Assembly (NCBI GenBank): GCA_041305385.1
Contig: JBFYLO010000021.1
Location: 1 to 38,642 of the forward strand
DNA length: 38,642 nt
DNA from: JAKAKT01 sp041305385
GTDB taxonomy: Archaea > Micrarchaeota > Micrarchaeia > Burarchaeales > JAKAKT01
Reading direction: 5' to 3'
Part shown: one piece after another, positions 1 through 7,373 of the stretch
Layout of the letters: each line of letters starts with the position of its first letter
Numbering within the stretch: the stretch's first letter is position 1
Made by a program: the position numbers and the translations under genes
Notes under the pieces: model-generated
What the model was told of the DNA's origin: nothing
The model's input: the letters and a program-made list of their open reading frames with translations, nothing else
The model's database searches: none

Positions 1-60
1 CTTCCTTAGCTCCTTACTGGAGAATCAGGACGGTCCGGGCCAAGCCGGTTGAGGGGAACC

Positions 61-80
61 AGCGTTTCTTAACGCTTTTT
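61..80 (+). terminator. Terminator-like hairpin plus T run
   Basis: AGCGTT, loop TCTT, AACGCT, then TTTT. It would end a transcript entering from before the window on the plus strand. The 60 bases before it are GC-rich and can fold (GGTT-GAGG-AACC), so the last part of a structured RNA is possible but not identified. Confidence 0.4.
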
Positions 81-141
81 CGAAAAAATGCGGCTTTTTT
101 TCTATTTTTGGAACATGCTCCAAGGGCACCATTGACAGATT

Positions 142-158
142 CCGAAACCTATTTAAAT
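142..158 (+). promoter_or_regulatory. Orphan BRE/TATA promoter
   Basis: CCGAAACC (BRE-like) followed directly by TATTTAAAT, the archaeal pattern. The start of transcription would be near 180. No convincing protein follows, so it may drive a small RNA that ends at the T run near 293-299. Confidence 0.5.
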
Positions 159-462
159 TCTGCCGCCCACAATTCAGAACATGAGCTACACGTGGGAAGG
201 TGTAACGAAGGATACCTCGCGAGTAGCTATGCATCCGTGTCTCTTTAAGTATCTCCTTATTTGCTGAGTGGCGCGACAGAGGCCGTATAGTATTTTTTTG
301 CCTTTGAGCGCGCGCCGTAAAGTTTGACAACACGAGCTTAAGCCATAGGTGGGCAAGGCGACAAAATCAAGGCTCGAGCGAAAGCTTGAGAGGAGGCAGG
401 AAGGAGGCGGAAGAAAGGTGGGCAAGGATTAAAGGCGAAGAACGGTGTGGGGGTAGGATAAG

Positions 463-2238
463 ATGGACGAAACCAATCGTTTGGAAAACGGGTTGAAATC
501 AGCCTGCACAGGAATCGGCGCAGGGCTGATAGCGGAAGCCCTGCCCTCAAACATTCCCGAGTCCGCAGTCTGTTTCGAGCTCGGGGGGCCAAATGGCGGA
601 AACGGCAAGAAACCCGAGCCCAACGGTGGGAAAGGGCCAGCCGAGCCTTCGCTTTGCGGGCCCAATGGCGGAAATGGGAAAATTCCCGGGCCAAACGGAG
701 GGAACGGGAAGAAACTTTCAGTTCTCTCATTGATTGACTATTCGGATTTGGATGCGCGGAAAAGGTTAGCTTTTAGAATCAATGCCTACAATTATAAGAT
801 GGGAATACGTGGTGCCATGCCAGAGGACCTGATGAATTTCGTCATACGGAAAAAGGAGGAGCACTACATAGACAAATTCAAGAACCAGAATGCCCTGATG
901 AAGAAGTTCGGGGAAGACGGAATAAAAGTCTACGTTGTGCTCGATGAGAACAAGACCGTGGGGCAGATGCTTCACGAATCAGGCGTCGGCGAGGACAAGT
1001 TCATCGAGATAATCGATTTCATGGACCGGGAGGGGATGATAAAGCTGGAGCACTCGATGCCGGAGACCCCCCTGCTCAGGCCACAGGTCCAGGGGAAGAA
1101 AGAGGAACCACAACCAGCGCAAGCCCAAGCCTATGTTCCTCCTGCCCGAAAGCCCCCTGTCTCGCCAATCTCCTCCAAGCTACAGATAACCCAGCAGGCA
1201 GAGCCGGACGAATTCGCCCAGCAAGGGGCTGAGCCAGAGCCCAAGGAGGAGCCAAGGGCCCAGAGGCCCCATGTTCCCGGGATACTGCGCGATGAGCACA
1301 CGAGCACCCCTCTTCCGCCAGAGCAGGAGCGGGGAAAGCTCCTGCAGCCAAAAGAGGAGCAGTTCGTCAGGCCCAGAAGCCAAATCGAGATACGCCAGGC
1401 AGGTCAGGAGACGGAGAGACAGGTCGAGCCAGAGGGCCCGAGGCCAGAGGATTTGCTCAGCCCGCTTGAAAAAATCATATTCGACAAATTCGGGAGAGAG
1501 GGAGTGGAAGTCTACAACCTCATAGACGGAGAGAAGACCGCAGAGCAGATACTCCAGGAGACCAAAATCAGCGAGTCCAAGTTAGTCGAGATACTGGAGT
1601 TCATGGACGACGAGGGAATCATAAAGCTGGAGAAGCCGGGCAAGAAGCCGCCAGAGCCTCCTCCTGCAGTAAAGGAGGCGCAGTTCGAGCCAATCCTCGA
1701 CGACAGGGGGCAGCTCGGGGCAGAGCCGGTTCCCCTAGAGGAAAGGACGCTGAACGTGCCAGTGAGCAGGCCAGTCCCGCAGAAGGCAGGCGTGTTCACG
1801 AGAATGGAGACCAACCTCAAGCTCACGCTGAAATACCGCGGAAAAGGGCAGCGGCTGCTCTCGGCCATGGACGGGAAGAAGGACACCGTTGAGCTCTCCA
1901 AAGAACTAGGGCTTTCTTTCGAGGACATTGACAGGATACTCAACACGCTCTCCAAGAGGAAAGTGGTTTCCGTCGGCCCGCTCTTGGACTCGGACCTGAA
2001 GGACAAGTACGGCTCTGATGGGCTCAAGATATTCAAGAGATACGGGCGAGACGGCGTGCTGGTTTACGAGCTCATAGGGAAGGAGAAGACCATAAAAGAC
2101 GTCATCCTGAGGAGCAGGGTCGAGCCCAAGAGGGCGGTGGACATAGTGATGTTCATACACAAGGTCCTTGGCCTTGGGGTCTCCCTGGACAGGAGGATCC
2201 TCTACAGGCAGCTCGGGATAAAGGAAACGCCGACCTAA
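463..2238 (+). CDS. Hypothetical repeat protein with three winged-helix-like modules
   Basis: The protein is 591 aa with no signal peptide or membrane span. Three related modules of about 55-60 residues lie near 144-196, 333-392 and 512-575. They share the pattern 'FG..G..VY.L.D..KT...IL......K..EI..FMD.EG.IKLE', which looks like a winged-helix or similar DNA/protein-binding fold. A Pro/Gln/Glu-rich linker (about 200-330) joins the first two. A further helical domain near 445-505 ('LLSAMDGKKDTVELSKELGLS') resembles another winged helix. Residues 42-84 are a low-complexity run built on GPNGGNGK units. The start is uncertain: the ATG at 463 lies about 30 nt after a weak TTAAAG, while an ATG at 799 would remove the GPNGG run. 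I do not recognise the family. A regulatory or scaffold role is inferred only from the repeats. Confidence 0.72.
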   Translation: MDETNRLENGLKSACTGIGAGLIAEALPSNIPESAVCFELGGPNGGNGKKPEPNGGKGPAEPSLCGPNGGNGKIPGPNGGNGKKLSVLSLIDYSDLDARKRLAFRINAYNYKMGIRGAMPEDLMNFVIRKKEEHYIDKFKNQNALMKKFGEDGIKVYVVLDENKTVGQMLHESGVGEDKFIEIIDFMDREGMIKLEHSMPETPLLRPQVQGKKEEPQPAQAQAYVPPARKPPVSPISSKLQITQQAEPDEFAQQGAEPEPKEEPRAQRPHVPGILRDEHTSTPLPPEQERGKLLQPKEEQFVRPRSQIEIRQAGQETERQVEPEGPRPEDLLSPLEKIIFDKFGREGVEVYNLIDGEKTAEQILQETKISESKLVEILEFMDDEGIIKLEKPGKKPPEPPPAVKEAQFEPILDDRGQLGAEPVPLEERTLNVPVSRPVPQKAGVFTRMETNLKLTLKYRGKGQRLLSAMDGKKDTVELSKELGLSFEDIDRILNTLSKRKVVSVGPLLDSDLKDKYGSDGLKIFKRYGRDGVLVYELIGKEKTIKDVILRSRVEPKRAVDIVMFIHKVLGLGVSLDRRILYRQLGIKETPT

Positions 2239-2289
2239 GGATTTCGAACTTCGCCAATTGGCTTAGCTCTCCCGAGTTTTTCTATCTAT

Positions 2290-3018
2290 TCAATCTCCCT
2301 CCAGCCAGTCAAGTGCTTCCCGGTATTTATCTATTGGCGCGAGCTGGTGCCCCCCGCTGAAAGAGATGAAATACGTATTTACTCCCGCTTCTTCGAGCAA
2401 CCGTTTATCCTCCTGGAGCACAGACGGCGGCTCAATGGTGTCGCCCTCCCCAGACATTATCACCGATTTTCCAAGCAGCATCTTCCTCAGCTCGACAGCG
2501 TTTCTCATGGCAGGGTGAATCGTCCCGTCGTTTGAAATGACTCCCGCATAAGCCCCGGGCTTCAGATATGTGCTCATATAGCTCCCCATTCCGCCACCGG
2601 AAAACCCGCACAAGTAAACCTTTGTCACTTTGTGATTCTCCCCAATTTCGGCAATCGAGCTTTCAACAGAAGGGAGAAAATCGATAGGAGGAATCCCATT
2701 CCGAAACTTATTCGAAGCCGCGATAATCCAGCCCGAGTCTTTCGAAAGAGGTTTTAGATAGTTGACATAACCTTTTCCGTTTCCGCTGGGGTGCAGGCAA
2801 AAGAGGAGCGGGTAAGATTTGCTCGGGGAGTAATCGGCCGGGAGCATAAGTTCGTATTCCCCGTGGCTTTCGATTATAGCCTGCGGCCCAGAAGAAACCC
2901 CGCCACTTCCGCTTGGGCCGGTATCGGAATTCTCGCTCGGTTTAGCCTCAATTTTTCTTGTGCACCCGGAAATGCTGAACGCGAGCATCACGATGAGCAA
3001 CAGGCAAAGCAATCTCAT
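2290..3018 (-). CDS. Secreted lipoprotein, alpha/beta hydrolase (esterase/depolymerase-like)
   Basis: The protein is 242 aa. Residues 1-18 are a hydrophobic signal ending in the lipobox ISGC, with Cys19 as the likely lipidated residue, so the enzyme should be tethered outside the membrane. A Ser/Gly-rich linker (28-45) precedes an alpha/beta hydrolase domain. The nucleophile elbow is GFSGG with Ser140. Asp193 (in GEGDT) and His224 (in GGHQ) are in the right places for the triad. The order 'PLLFCLHPSG...GFSGGGMGS...GGHQ' resembles the polyhydroxybutyrate depolymerase/LpqC and phospholipase/carboxylesterase families. The natural substrate cannot be told. GGTGG lies just before the ATG, and a TATA-like element is at 3075-3086. 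It converges with the gene before it. Confidence 0.85.
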   Translation of the reverse strand: MRLLCLLLIVMLAFSISGCTRKIEAKPSENSDTGPSGSGGVSSGPQAIIESHGEYELMLPADYSPSKSYPLLFCLHPSGNGKGYVNYLKPLSKDSGWIIAASNKFRNGIPPIDFLPSVESSIAEIGENHKVTKVYLCGFSGGGMGSYMSTYLKPGAYAGVISNDGTIHPAMRNAVELRKMLLGKSVIMSGEGDTIEPPSVLQEDKRLLEEAGVNTYFISFSGGHQLAPIDKYREALDWLEGD

Positions 3019-3074
3019 TCAGCCACCAGGAACGCACGGGTTCACCAACACCCACTCAATCACACTCTTCATTT

Positions 3075-3086
3075 TTTATTTATATC
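3075..3086 (-). promoter_or_regulatory. TATA element for the lipoprotein hydrolase
   Basis: Read on the minus strand this is GATATAAATAAA, followed after about 57 nt by the start codon with GGTGG close to it. This gives a short leader. Confidence 0.45.
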
Positions 3087-3121
3087 ATTTGCGGACTTCG
3101 TCAATCCACAAACTATACTTC

Positions 3122-3129
3122 TTTTTAAT
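3122..3129 (+). promoter_or_regulatory. TATA element for the OPT transporter
   Basis: TTTTTAAT lies about 25 nt before the ATG at 3151. Transcription should start at or next to the start codon, so the mRNA is probably leaderless; no ribosome-binding site is visible. Confidence 0.45.
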
Positions 3130-3150
3130 TTATTACCCAGAAATTAGTGC

Positions 3151-4899
3151 ATGCCTCAGCTACCGGAGGAGATTGGGAACGGCGGATTCACCTTGCGCGC
3201 CTGCCTAGTGGCTGCGTTTCTCGCAGTGGTCCTCGCAGCCAGTTCCATCTACATCGCGCTTTCACTCGGGGCGATGCCCTGGCCCATAATAATCTCAGTA
3301 ATCGCCTCGGGCGCGCTCCTCAAGCTGCTCGGGTTCCTCAAGCCCACGAACATCCACGAGATGAACGTGGCGCAGGCAGGGGCGAGCATCGGAGGCGTCC
3401 TCGCCTCGGCAGCTGCGTTCACGATTCCAGCAATCTGGCTTCTTTCTTCCCAGGGAAAAGCTGTTGAGCCTCTCCCGACTCTCACGATAATCATCGTCTG
3501 CATAACTGGCGGGATTCTCGGGCTCCTGCTGTCGGTCTCACTCAGGAGAGTCTTCATTGATGAGGAGCAGCTCCCCTATGCTTCCGGAAAAGCAGGGGCG
3601 GAAGTCCTTCTCGCAGGGGATGCTGGGGGAAAGAAGGCAAACGTTGTTTTGATTGCAGCTGCCCTTGCCGGGCTCTTCATGGCAATGGCATATCTGACGA
3701 ACAACCCAGCAATCTCTGTTCCTGAACTCGGTGCATTTGGAATAGTCCTCGCCATTGCGTTATCCATCGCCCCTCTCGCCGCAGGCATCGGCTACATTCT
3801 CGGGCCGAGAATCTCCGTCTGGTCGTGGTTCGGGGGCTCGCTCGTTGGGTGGGGAATCCTTATCCCAGTTTTGTTTTTGCAGGGGGCCAAGCTCGAGCAG
3901 GCGATTCCGATGGTCCAGAATCTCGGGATGGGAATCCTGCTCGGCTCGGGACTCGGTTTTCTTCTGCTCTACATGATTCCCAATGCAAGGAGGATTTTCC
4001 TCCCCATGCTCTCAGGCAGGGAATGGTACGCGAGGGGCGCACCCGTATTCTCGGCATTGGCCTTCCTCGTGCTCCTCGCGCTCGGGGTTCACCCGATTGC
4101 CGCCCTTCTCGCCGTGGTTGCCGTATGGATTGTTGTCGGGGTTGCGGCGAGGATGACCGGCGAGACGGACATCGACCCCTACGAGCAATTCGGAATCGTT
4201 TCCGTTGTGGCCATCGGTCTCATCTTCGCGCTCCTAGGCCTGAATTTGGATTATGCCTCCTCGTTCATCATCGTCTCATTTGTCACCATTGCCGCTGCTG
4301 TTGTCGGGGACATAGGCTTCGACTATAAATCTGCAAAGATAATCGGGACCAGGGCCATAGACATGGTGAAGGTCGATTTGGTGGCAGTTGTTTTTGCCGG
4401 GATTGCAACGCCATTCATTCTTGAGCTCATCCGCAGGAGCTATTCCAAGGAGCTCTTCACGAATTCCATGCCCGCCACCCAGGCCTCCCTCGTGGCCGGG
4501 AGCATCGGCGGCTTCGCGCACCCGACAGTTTTCGTCCTAGGCTTCGTCCTCGCCCTCTTGTGGGAACTGGTTTGGGTCAATCTCCTGAAGCGTAAATCGC
4601 CCGTCAGCGCCATGGCTTTCGGAATCGGGATGTTCATCGGCTTTGCCCTCAGCATTCCCTTTGCCATCGGCGGAATCATCAGGTGGCTCATTGAGAAAAA
4701 GAGGCCTGGCCTGGTTGAAGCTGGAATGCTGGCCTGTGCAGGAGTGATGGGCGGGGTCGGGGTCGGCGGTTTTGCGAGGGGCGCATTGATAATAAGCGGA
4801 GTTGGAATGGGAACAGCAGACATGCTGATTTCAGGATTCTTCGTGCTTTTGCTCGGGGTTGGCCTCGGGCGGGCGCTCTTTTCGAGGGGAAGCAAATGA
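3151..4899 (+). CDS. OPT-superfamily oligopeptide/metal-chelate transporter
   Basis: This is a very hydrophobic 582-aa protein with a dozen or more membrane segments and short loops. The stretch NIHEMNVAQAGASIGG (residues 68-82) followed by FTIPA is the hallmark of OPT-superfamily carriers. Family members import oligopeptides, or in the YSL branch metal chelates, by proton coupling. A second diagnostic stretch, 'YASGKAGAEVL', lies near residue 143. Length and layout are normal for the prokaryotic OPT branch. The stop codon overlaps the next gene by 4 nt (ATGA), so the two are translated together. The coupling to a pantothenate kinase-like enzyme raises the possibility that the cargo is a small peptide-like or pantothenate-related compound; that is inference only. 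Confidence 0.93.
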   Translation: MPQLPEEIGNGGFTLRACLVAAFLAVVLAASSIYIALSLGAMPWPIIISVIASGALLKLLGFLKPTNIHEMNVAQAGASIGGVLASAAAFTIPAIWLLSSQGKAVEPLPTLTIIIVCITGGILGLLLSVSLRRVFIDEEQLPYASGKAGAEVLLAGDAGGKKANVVLIAAALAGLFMAMAYLTNNPAISVPELGAFGIVLAIALSIAPLAAGIGYILGPRISVWSWFGGSLVGWGILIPVLFLQGAKLEQAIPMVQNLGMGILLGSGLGFLLLYMIPNARRIFLPMLSGREWYARGAPVFSALAFLVLLALGVHPIAALLAVVAVWIVVGVAARMTGETDIDPYEQFGIVSVVAIGLIFALLGLNLDYASSFIIVSFVTIAAAVVGDIGFDYKSAKIIGTRAIDMVKVDLVAVVFAGIATPFILELIRRSYSKELFTNSMPATQASLVAGSIGGFAHPTVFVLGFVLALLWELVWVNLLKRKSPVSAMAFGIGMFIGFALSIPFAIGGIIRWLIEKKRPGLVEAGMLACAGVMGGVGVGGFARGALIISGVGMGTADMLISGFFVLLLGVGLGRALFSRGSK

Positions 4900-5687
4900 T
4901 TGGACTTGACGTTGGCATAACCAATACCGACCTCGTGCTAGTTGAAAGAGGAAAAATAAAGAAGTCAATAGGTTCGCCCTCTGGAAGGGAAGTCGCAAGT
5001 AAATTATTGGAACTTGTTTCGGACTCCGGAGGAGAAACGATTGCGATTACAGGCGCAGGGGCGAAGAGGGAAGGGAAAAAACTGGCAGGGAGAAAAATAA
5101 TCCGCGTGAACGAAATCGAGGCAATCGGAATCGGGGGCTCGGAGCTTGCGAGGCTTTCGGGATGCATTGTCGCGAGCATGGGCACCGGAACCGCGATTGT
5201 GAAAGTGGACGGGGGGAAATGTTTTCATGCTGGAGGGACAGGGGTTGGAGGCGGGACAATCCTGGGGCTGGGGAAGCGATTGATTGGATTCCAGGATGCG
5301 GAGGAGATTGCAAAGCTTGCTTGCAAGGGAAAGCTCGAAAAAATAAACATCACAGTCGGGGACGTCTACGCCGGGGGAGTGGGAATCGTCCCAGCTGACG
5401 CGACTGCTGCGAATTTCGCGAAAATTAAAGGAAACAATAAAAATGACCTGGCGCTCGGGATAATGGATTTGGTTGGGGAGACTGCAGGGGTTTTGGCCTG
5501 TTTCGCAGCCCGGGAGGCTCGGGTTCGGAATATCGTGTTTATTGGGGCAGTCCCGACTCTTCCCAGAATGCCGGAAATCCTGAGGAGAACGACAGACATG
5601 TTCGGCTTCAGGGCGATAATCCCCGAGGAAGCGAGGTTCTCGACTGCTTTCGGGGCCGCGAGAGTGGCTGAAAAGGGCACGGATTGA
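4896..5687 (+). CDS. Type II pantothenate kinase-like ASKHA kinase
   Basis: The protein is 263 aa. It opens with the ASKHA phosphate-1 motif MIGLDVGITNTDLVLV. It then has VNEIEAIG (71-78), where type II enzymes carry the catalytic Glu, the phosphate-2 motif MGTGTA (95-100), and GGTGVGGGTILGLG (113-126), which is characteristic of eukaryotic/staphylococcal-type (CoaW) pantothenate kinase. The family phosphorylates pantothenate with ATP, the first step to coenzyme A. Most archaea instead phosphorylate pantoate with a GHMP kinase, so a type II enzyme here is unusual. It overlaps the OPT transporter by 4 nt. Another ASKHA sugar or acid kinase function cannot be excluded from motifs alone. Confidence 0.82.
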   Translation: MIGLDVGITNTDLVLVERGKIKKSIGSPSGREVASKLLELVSDSGGETIAITGAGAKREGKKLAGRKIIRVNEIEAIGIGGSELARLSGCIVASMGTGTAIVKVDGGKCFHAGGTGVGGGTILGLGKRLIGFQDAEEIAKLACKGKLEKINITVGDVYAGGVGIVPADATAANFAKIKGNNKNDLALGIMDLVGETAGVLACFAAREARVRNIVFIGAVPTLPRMPEILRRTTDMFGFRAIIPEEARFSTAFGAARVAEKGTD

Positions 5688-5695
5688 ACTTACCT

Positions 5696-5716
5696 TACAT
5701 TTTTTCAAAAAATGTA
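5696..5716 (+). terminator. Palindromic terminator-like hairpin
   Basis: TACATTTTTT and AAAAAATGTA are perfect inverted arms around a single C. It begins 9 nt after the kinase stop codon. The T-rich left arm suits transcription termination. Confidence 0.4.
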
Positions 5717-5741
5717 TGCCTAAAAAACACGACGAGAAAGC

Positions 5742-5774
5742 TTATCTTACATTTTCCATTTTTTTGTAAGATAA
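5742..5774. terminator. Second hairpin, 10-bp perfect stem
   Basis: TTATCTTACA (5742-5751) pairs with TGTAAGATAA (5765-5774) around a pyrimidine-rich loop ending in six T. With the hairpin at 5696 it forms a double terminator after the OPT/kinase operon. Confidence 0.4.
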
Positions 5775-5820
5775 ACAGGCGCTACGGGGCTTGGTTGGGC
5801 AGTTCTCGGAAGCAACTGGG

Positions 5821-5827
5821 TTTAAAT
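5821..5827 (+). promoter_or_regulatory. TATA element before the 472-aa gene
   Basis: TTTAAAT, preceded by AACTGGG. Transcription would start near 5850, giving a leader of about 40 nt that carries the AAGGTGA ribosome-binding site before the TTG start at 5889. Confidence 0.45.
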
Positions 5828-5888
5828 TTCTGCTTTTCCATAATTTTGGCCAGGGGGAGTGTGGCTGATTCTGCTTTAAGGTGAAAGC

Positions 5889-7307
5889 TTGTCGTGGTTG
5901 TTCGGAAGTAACAGAACTCGAAGAACCGATTATAGCGCTTCGAGAGAGTTGGGGATGCCGGCGAAGGAATTTGGAAAACTTCAGAGCGAACATCATGGTT
6001 TTTTCGGGAGAATGAGAACAACAAGATACCATAAAACAGAATTCAAGAGGCTTATTACCGCGAACGGCTATTCGCTGAAGGAAGCTACCCACAAATTCGA
6101 ACTGGCAGTGCGCGATCTTGGTCCAAACAAGGCTTATGAGATTGCATACTTATCCTTGGGTCGCCTTGACAGCAATTTTATCGCCCGTCTTGTGCTTAAA
6201 GATGAACCATTCGGCTTGCCGAAAACTTGGCCTTGGTATTATATGAAAATCCCGCCTATCGGTAGGGTTCTCTCCAGTTCATATGTCTTATTCAGACGTG
6301 CCTCTCCTGGAGGTTATTACGGTCAAGAGTTGCAAAAACCAAGTAAAGAAGAGGTTTTTAGAGAGTTCTTGGTGCAATTCGGAATCAAGAAGACGTTCAG
6401 TCACTTTATTTCTTACTTAGGAACCGATGCTGCGTTTGTCACTGCCGTCAATACAATCGGGATTGATGACGCGATTAAAATTCTAAGAGAAGAGTTTGTT
6501 GGCAAAGATAAGGAGTGGTTGGGCATCCATTCAAAACTTGTCGACTTCCTTTTTCTGTGCCTAGACCAACTTTTTGGATTAAACACTGAGACAACCACGT
6601 TTATAAAACAAGCAATGGTCTACGAGATCTATCATGCTAAAGATTATAGGCATTATGTTTCAGGGTATGACCATTTCTGGAAGGCATTTAATGTTTTGAG
6701 CAAAATAACATCGAGGCCCGCCGCATATAAAGAACTATCAGATGCATTCGGTTCAGAAGAAAACTTTTTCAAGAATGTTGTGACTACCGACTTGTGGTAT
6801 GGTGGGCAACTGTTCAGGGCAGCATGTATCGGGATTGGGGAAACTGAAGCGTTTAATAAAACATTAAACGCAGCCACCCCCATAGTAGACAAAATAAAAA
6901 AAGATCAACCTAAATCCATTCATGCGTCCACGTTTGATTACGTTTTTGACATAGTAGAAGCTGCGTTTATAGACCAAGATATAAGACAAAAAATGACGGA
7001 GCCTCCGTCTTACGATTATGTGTGTGTGGCGTATGCTGTGGAGAATGAGAGATATATTACGACTCTGATGGAACCTAAAGAATACATTCAACAACGGCAG
7101 GCTGAAGCGCTTAGAATAGTTAAACTAGCCGGATACCACGTGATACACAAGAAAACCCCAGGAATGTTCAAGTTCGAGCTTCAGTTATGGTCAAAAAGTT
7201 CGCGCGAACGAGCGAACTCGTTTATCAACACAAAAACTGAACTTGAGCCAGAACGTGTCTCGTATGGCATATCCGGTTCCGGCGGCGGGGGCGGCGGGGG
7301 ACCGTGA
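5889..7307 (+). CDS. Hypothetical protein with poly-Gly C-terminus
   Basis: The protein is 472 aa. Translation probably starts at TTG 5889, because AAGGTGA lies 4-10 nt before it. I see no signal peptide. The body is mostly helical and rich in aromatic residues and Lys, with a weakly hydrophobic stretch near 'KLVDFLFLCLDQLFGL' (about 218-233). The last residues are GSGGGGGGGP, an unusual ending. The gene is visibly richer in A+T than its neighbours and uses ATA, AGA and AAA codons more freely, which could mean transfer. I do not recognise the family. It precedes the giant-protein block but has its own promoter, and the next gene does too. Confidence 0.72.
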   Translation: MSWLFGSNRTRRTDYSASRELGMPAKEFGKLQSEHHGFFGRMRTTRYHKTEFKRLITANGYSLKEATHKFELAVRDLGPNKAYEIAYLSLGRLDSNFIARLVLKDEPFGLPKTWPWYYMKIPPIGRVLSSSYVLFRRASPGGYYGQELQKPSKEEVFREFLVQFGIKKTFSHFISYLGTDAAFVTAVNTIGIDDAIKILREEFVGKDKEWLGIHSKLVDFLFLCLDQLFGLNTETTTFIKQAMVYEIYHAKDYRHYVSGYDHFWKAFNVLSKITSRPAAYKELSDAFGSEENFFKNVVTTDLWYGGQLFRAACIGIGETEAFNKTLNAATPIVDKIKKDQPKSIHASTFDYVFDIVEAAFIDQDIRQKMTEPPSYDYVCVAYAVENERYITTLMEPKEYIQQRQAEALRIVKLAGYHVIHKKTPGMFKFELQLWSKSSRERANSFINTKTELEPERVSYGISGSGGGGGGGP

Positions 7308-7340
7308 AACTCGCGAACGCGTTCACCCAACCCGATAACC

Positions 7341-7347
7341 TTTAAAT
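7341..7347 (+). promoter_or_regulatory. TATA element for the 1711-aa gene
   Basis: CGATAACC-TTTAAAT is a good BRE/TATA pair. Transcription should start about 7367-7374. This favours the ATG at 7374, leaderless, over the in-frame ATG at 7356. Confidence 0.5.
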
Positions 7348-7373
7348 ACGGCAAAATGCCTAATTCTACGCGT

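Larger units (their letters stand above)
1..462. other. Intergenic region, no convincing gene
   Basis: No ORF here looks like a real protein. The stretch holds a terminator-like hairpin at 61-80, an orphan promoter at 142-158, a T run at about 293-299, and a perfect 7-bp hairpin capped by a GAAA tetraloop (373-379 with 384-390). GGTGGGCAAGG occurs twice, at about 348 and 417. A 28-codon ORF at 181-267 starts where transcription from the promoter should begin, but its peptide shows no recognisable feature. The hairpins and the promoter would fit one or two small RNAs. I could not match the sequence to SRP RNA, RNase P RNA, tRNA or a clear C/D or H/ACA guide. Confidence 0.4.

Noticed and set aside
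181..267. 28-codon leaderless ORF
   Set aside because: Position fits the promoter, but the peptide shows no signal, membrane span or motif; too short to support.
3249..4895. Long open frames on the strand opposite the OPT transporter
   Set aside because: They are mirror images of a GC-rich membrane protein gene, with no start signals and no family features.
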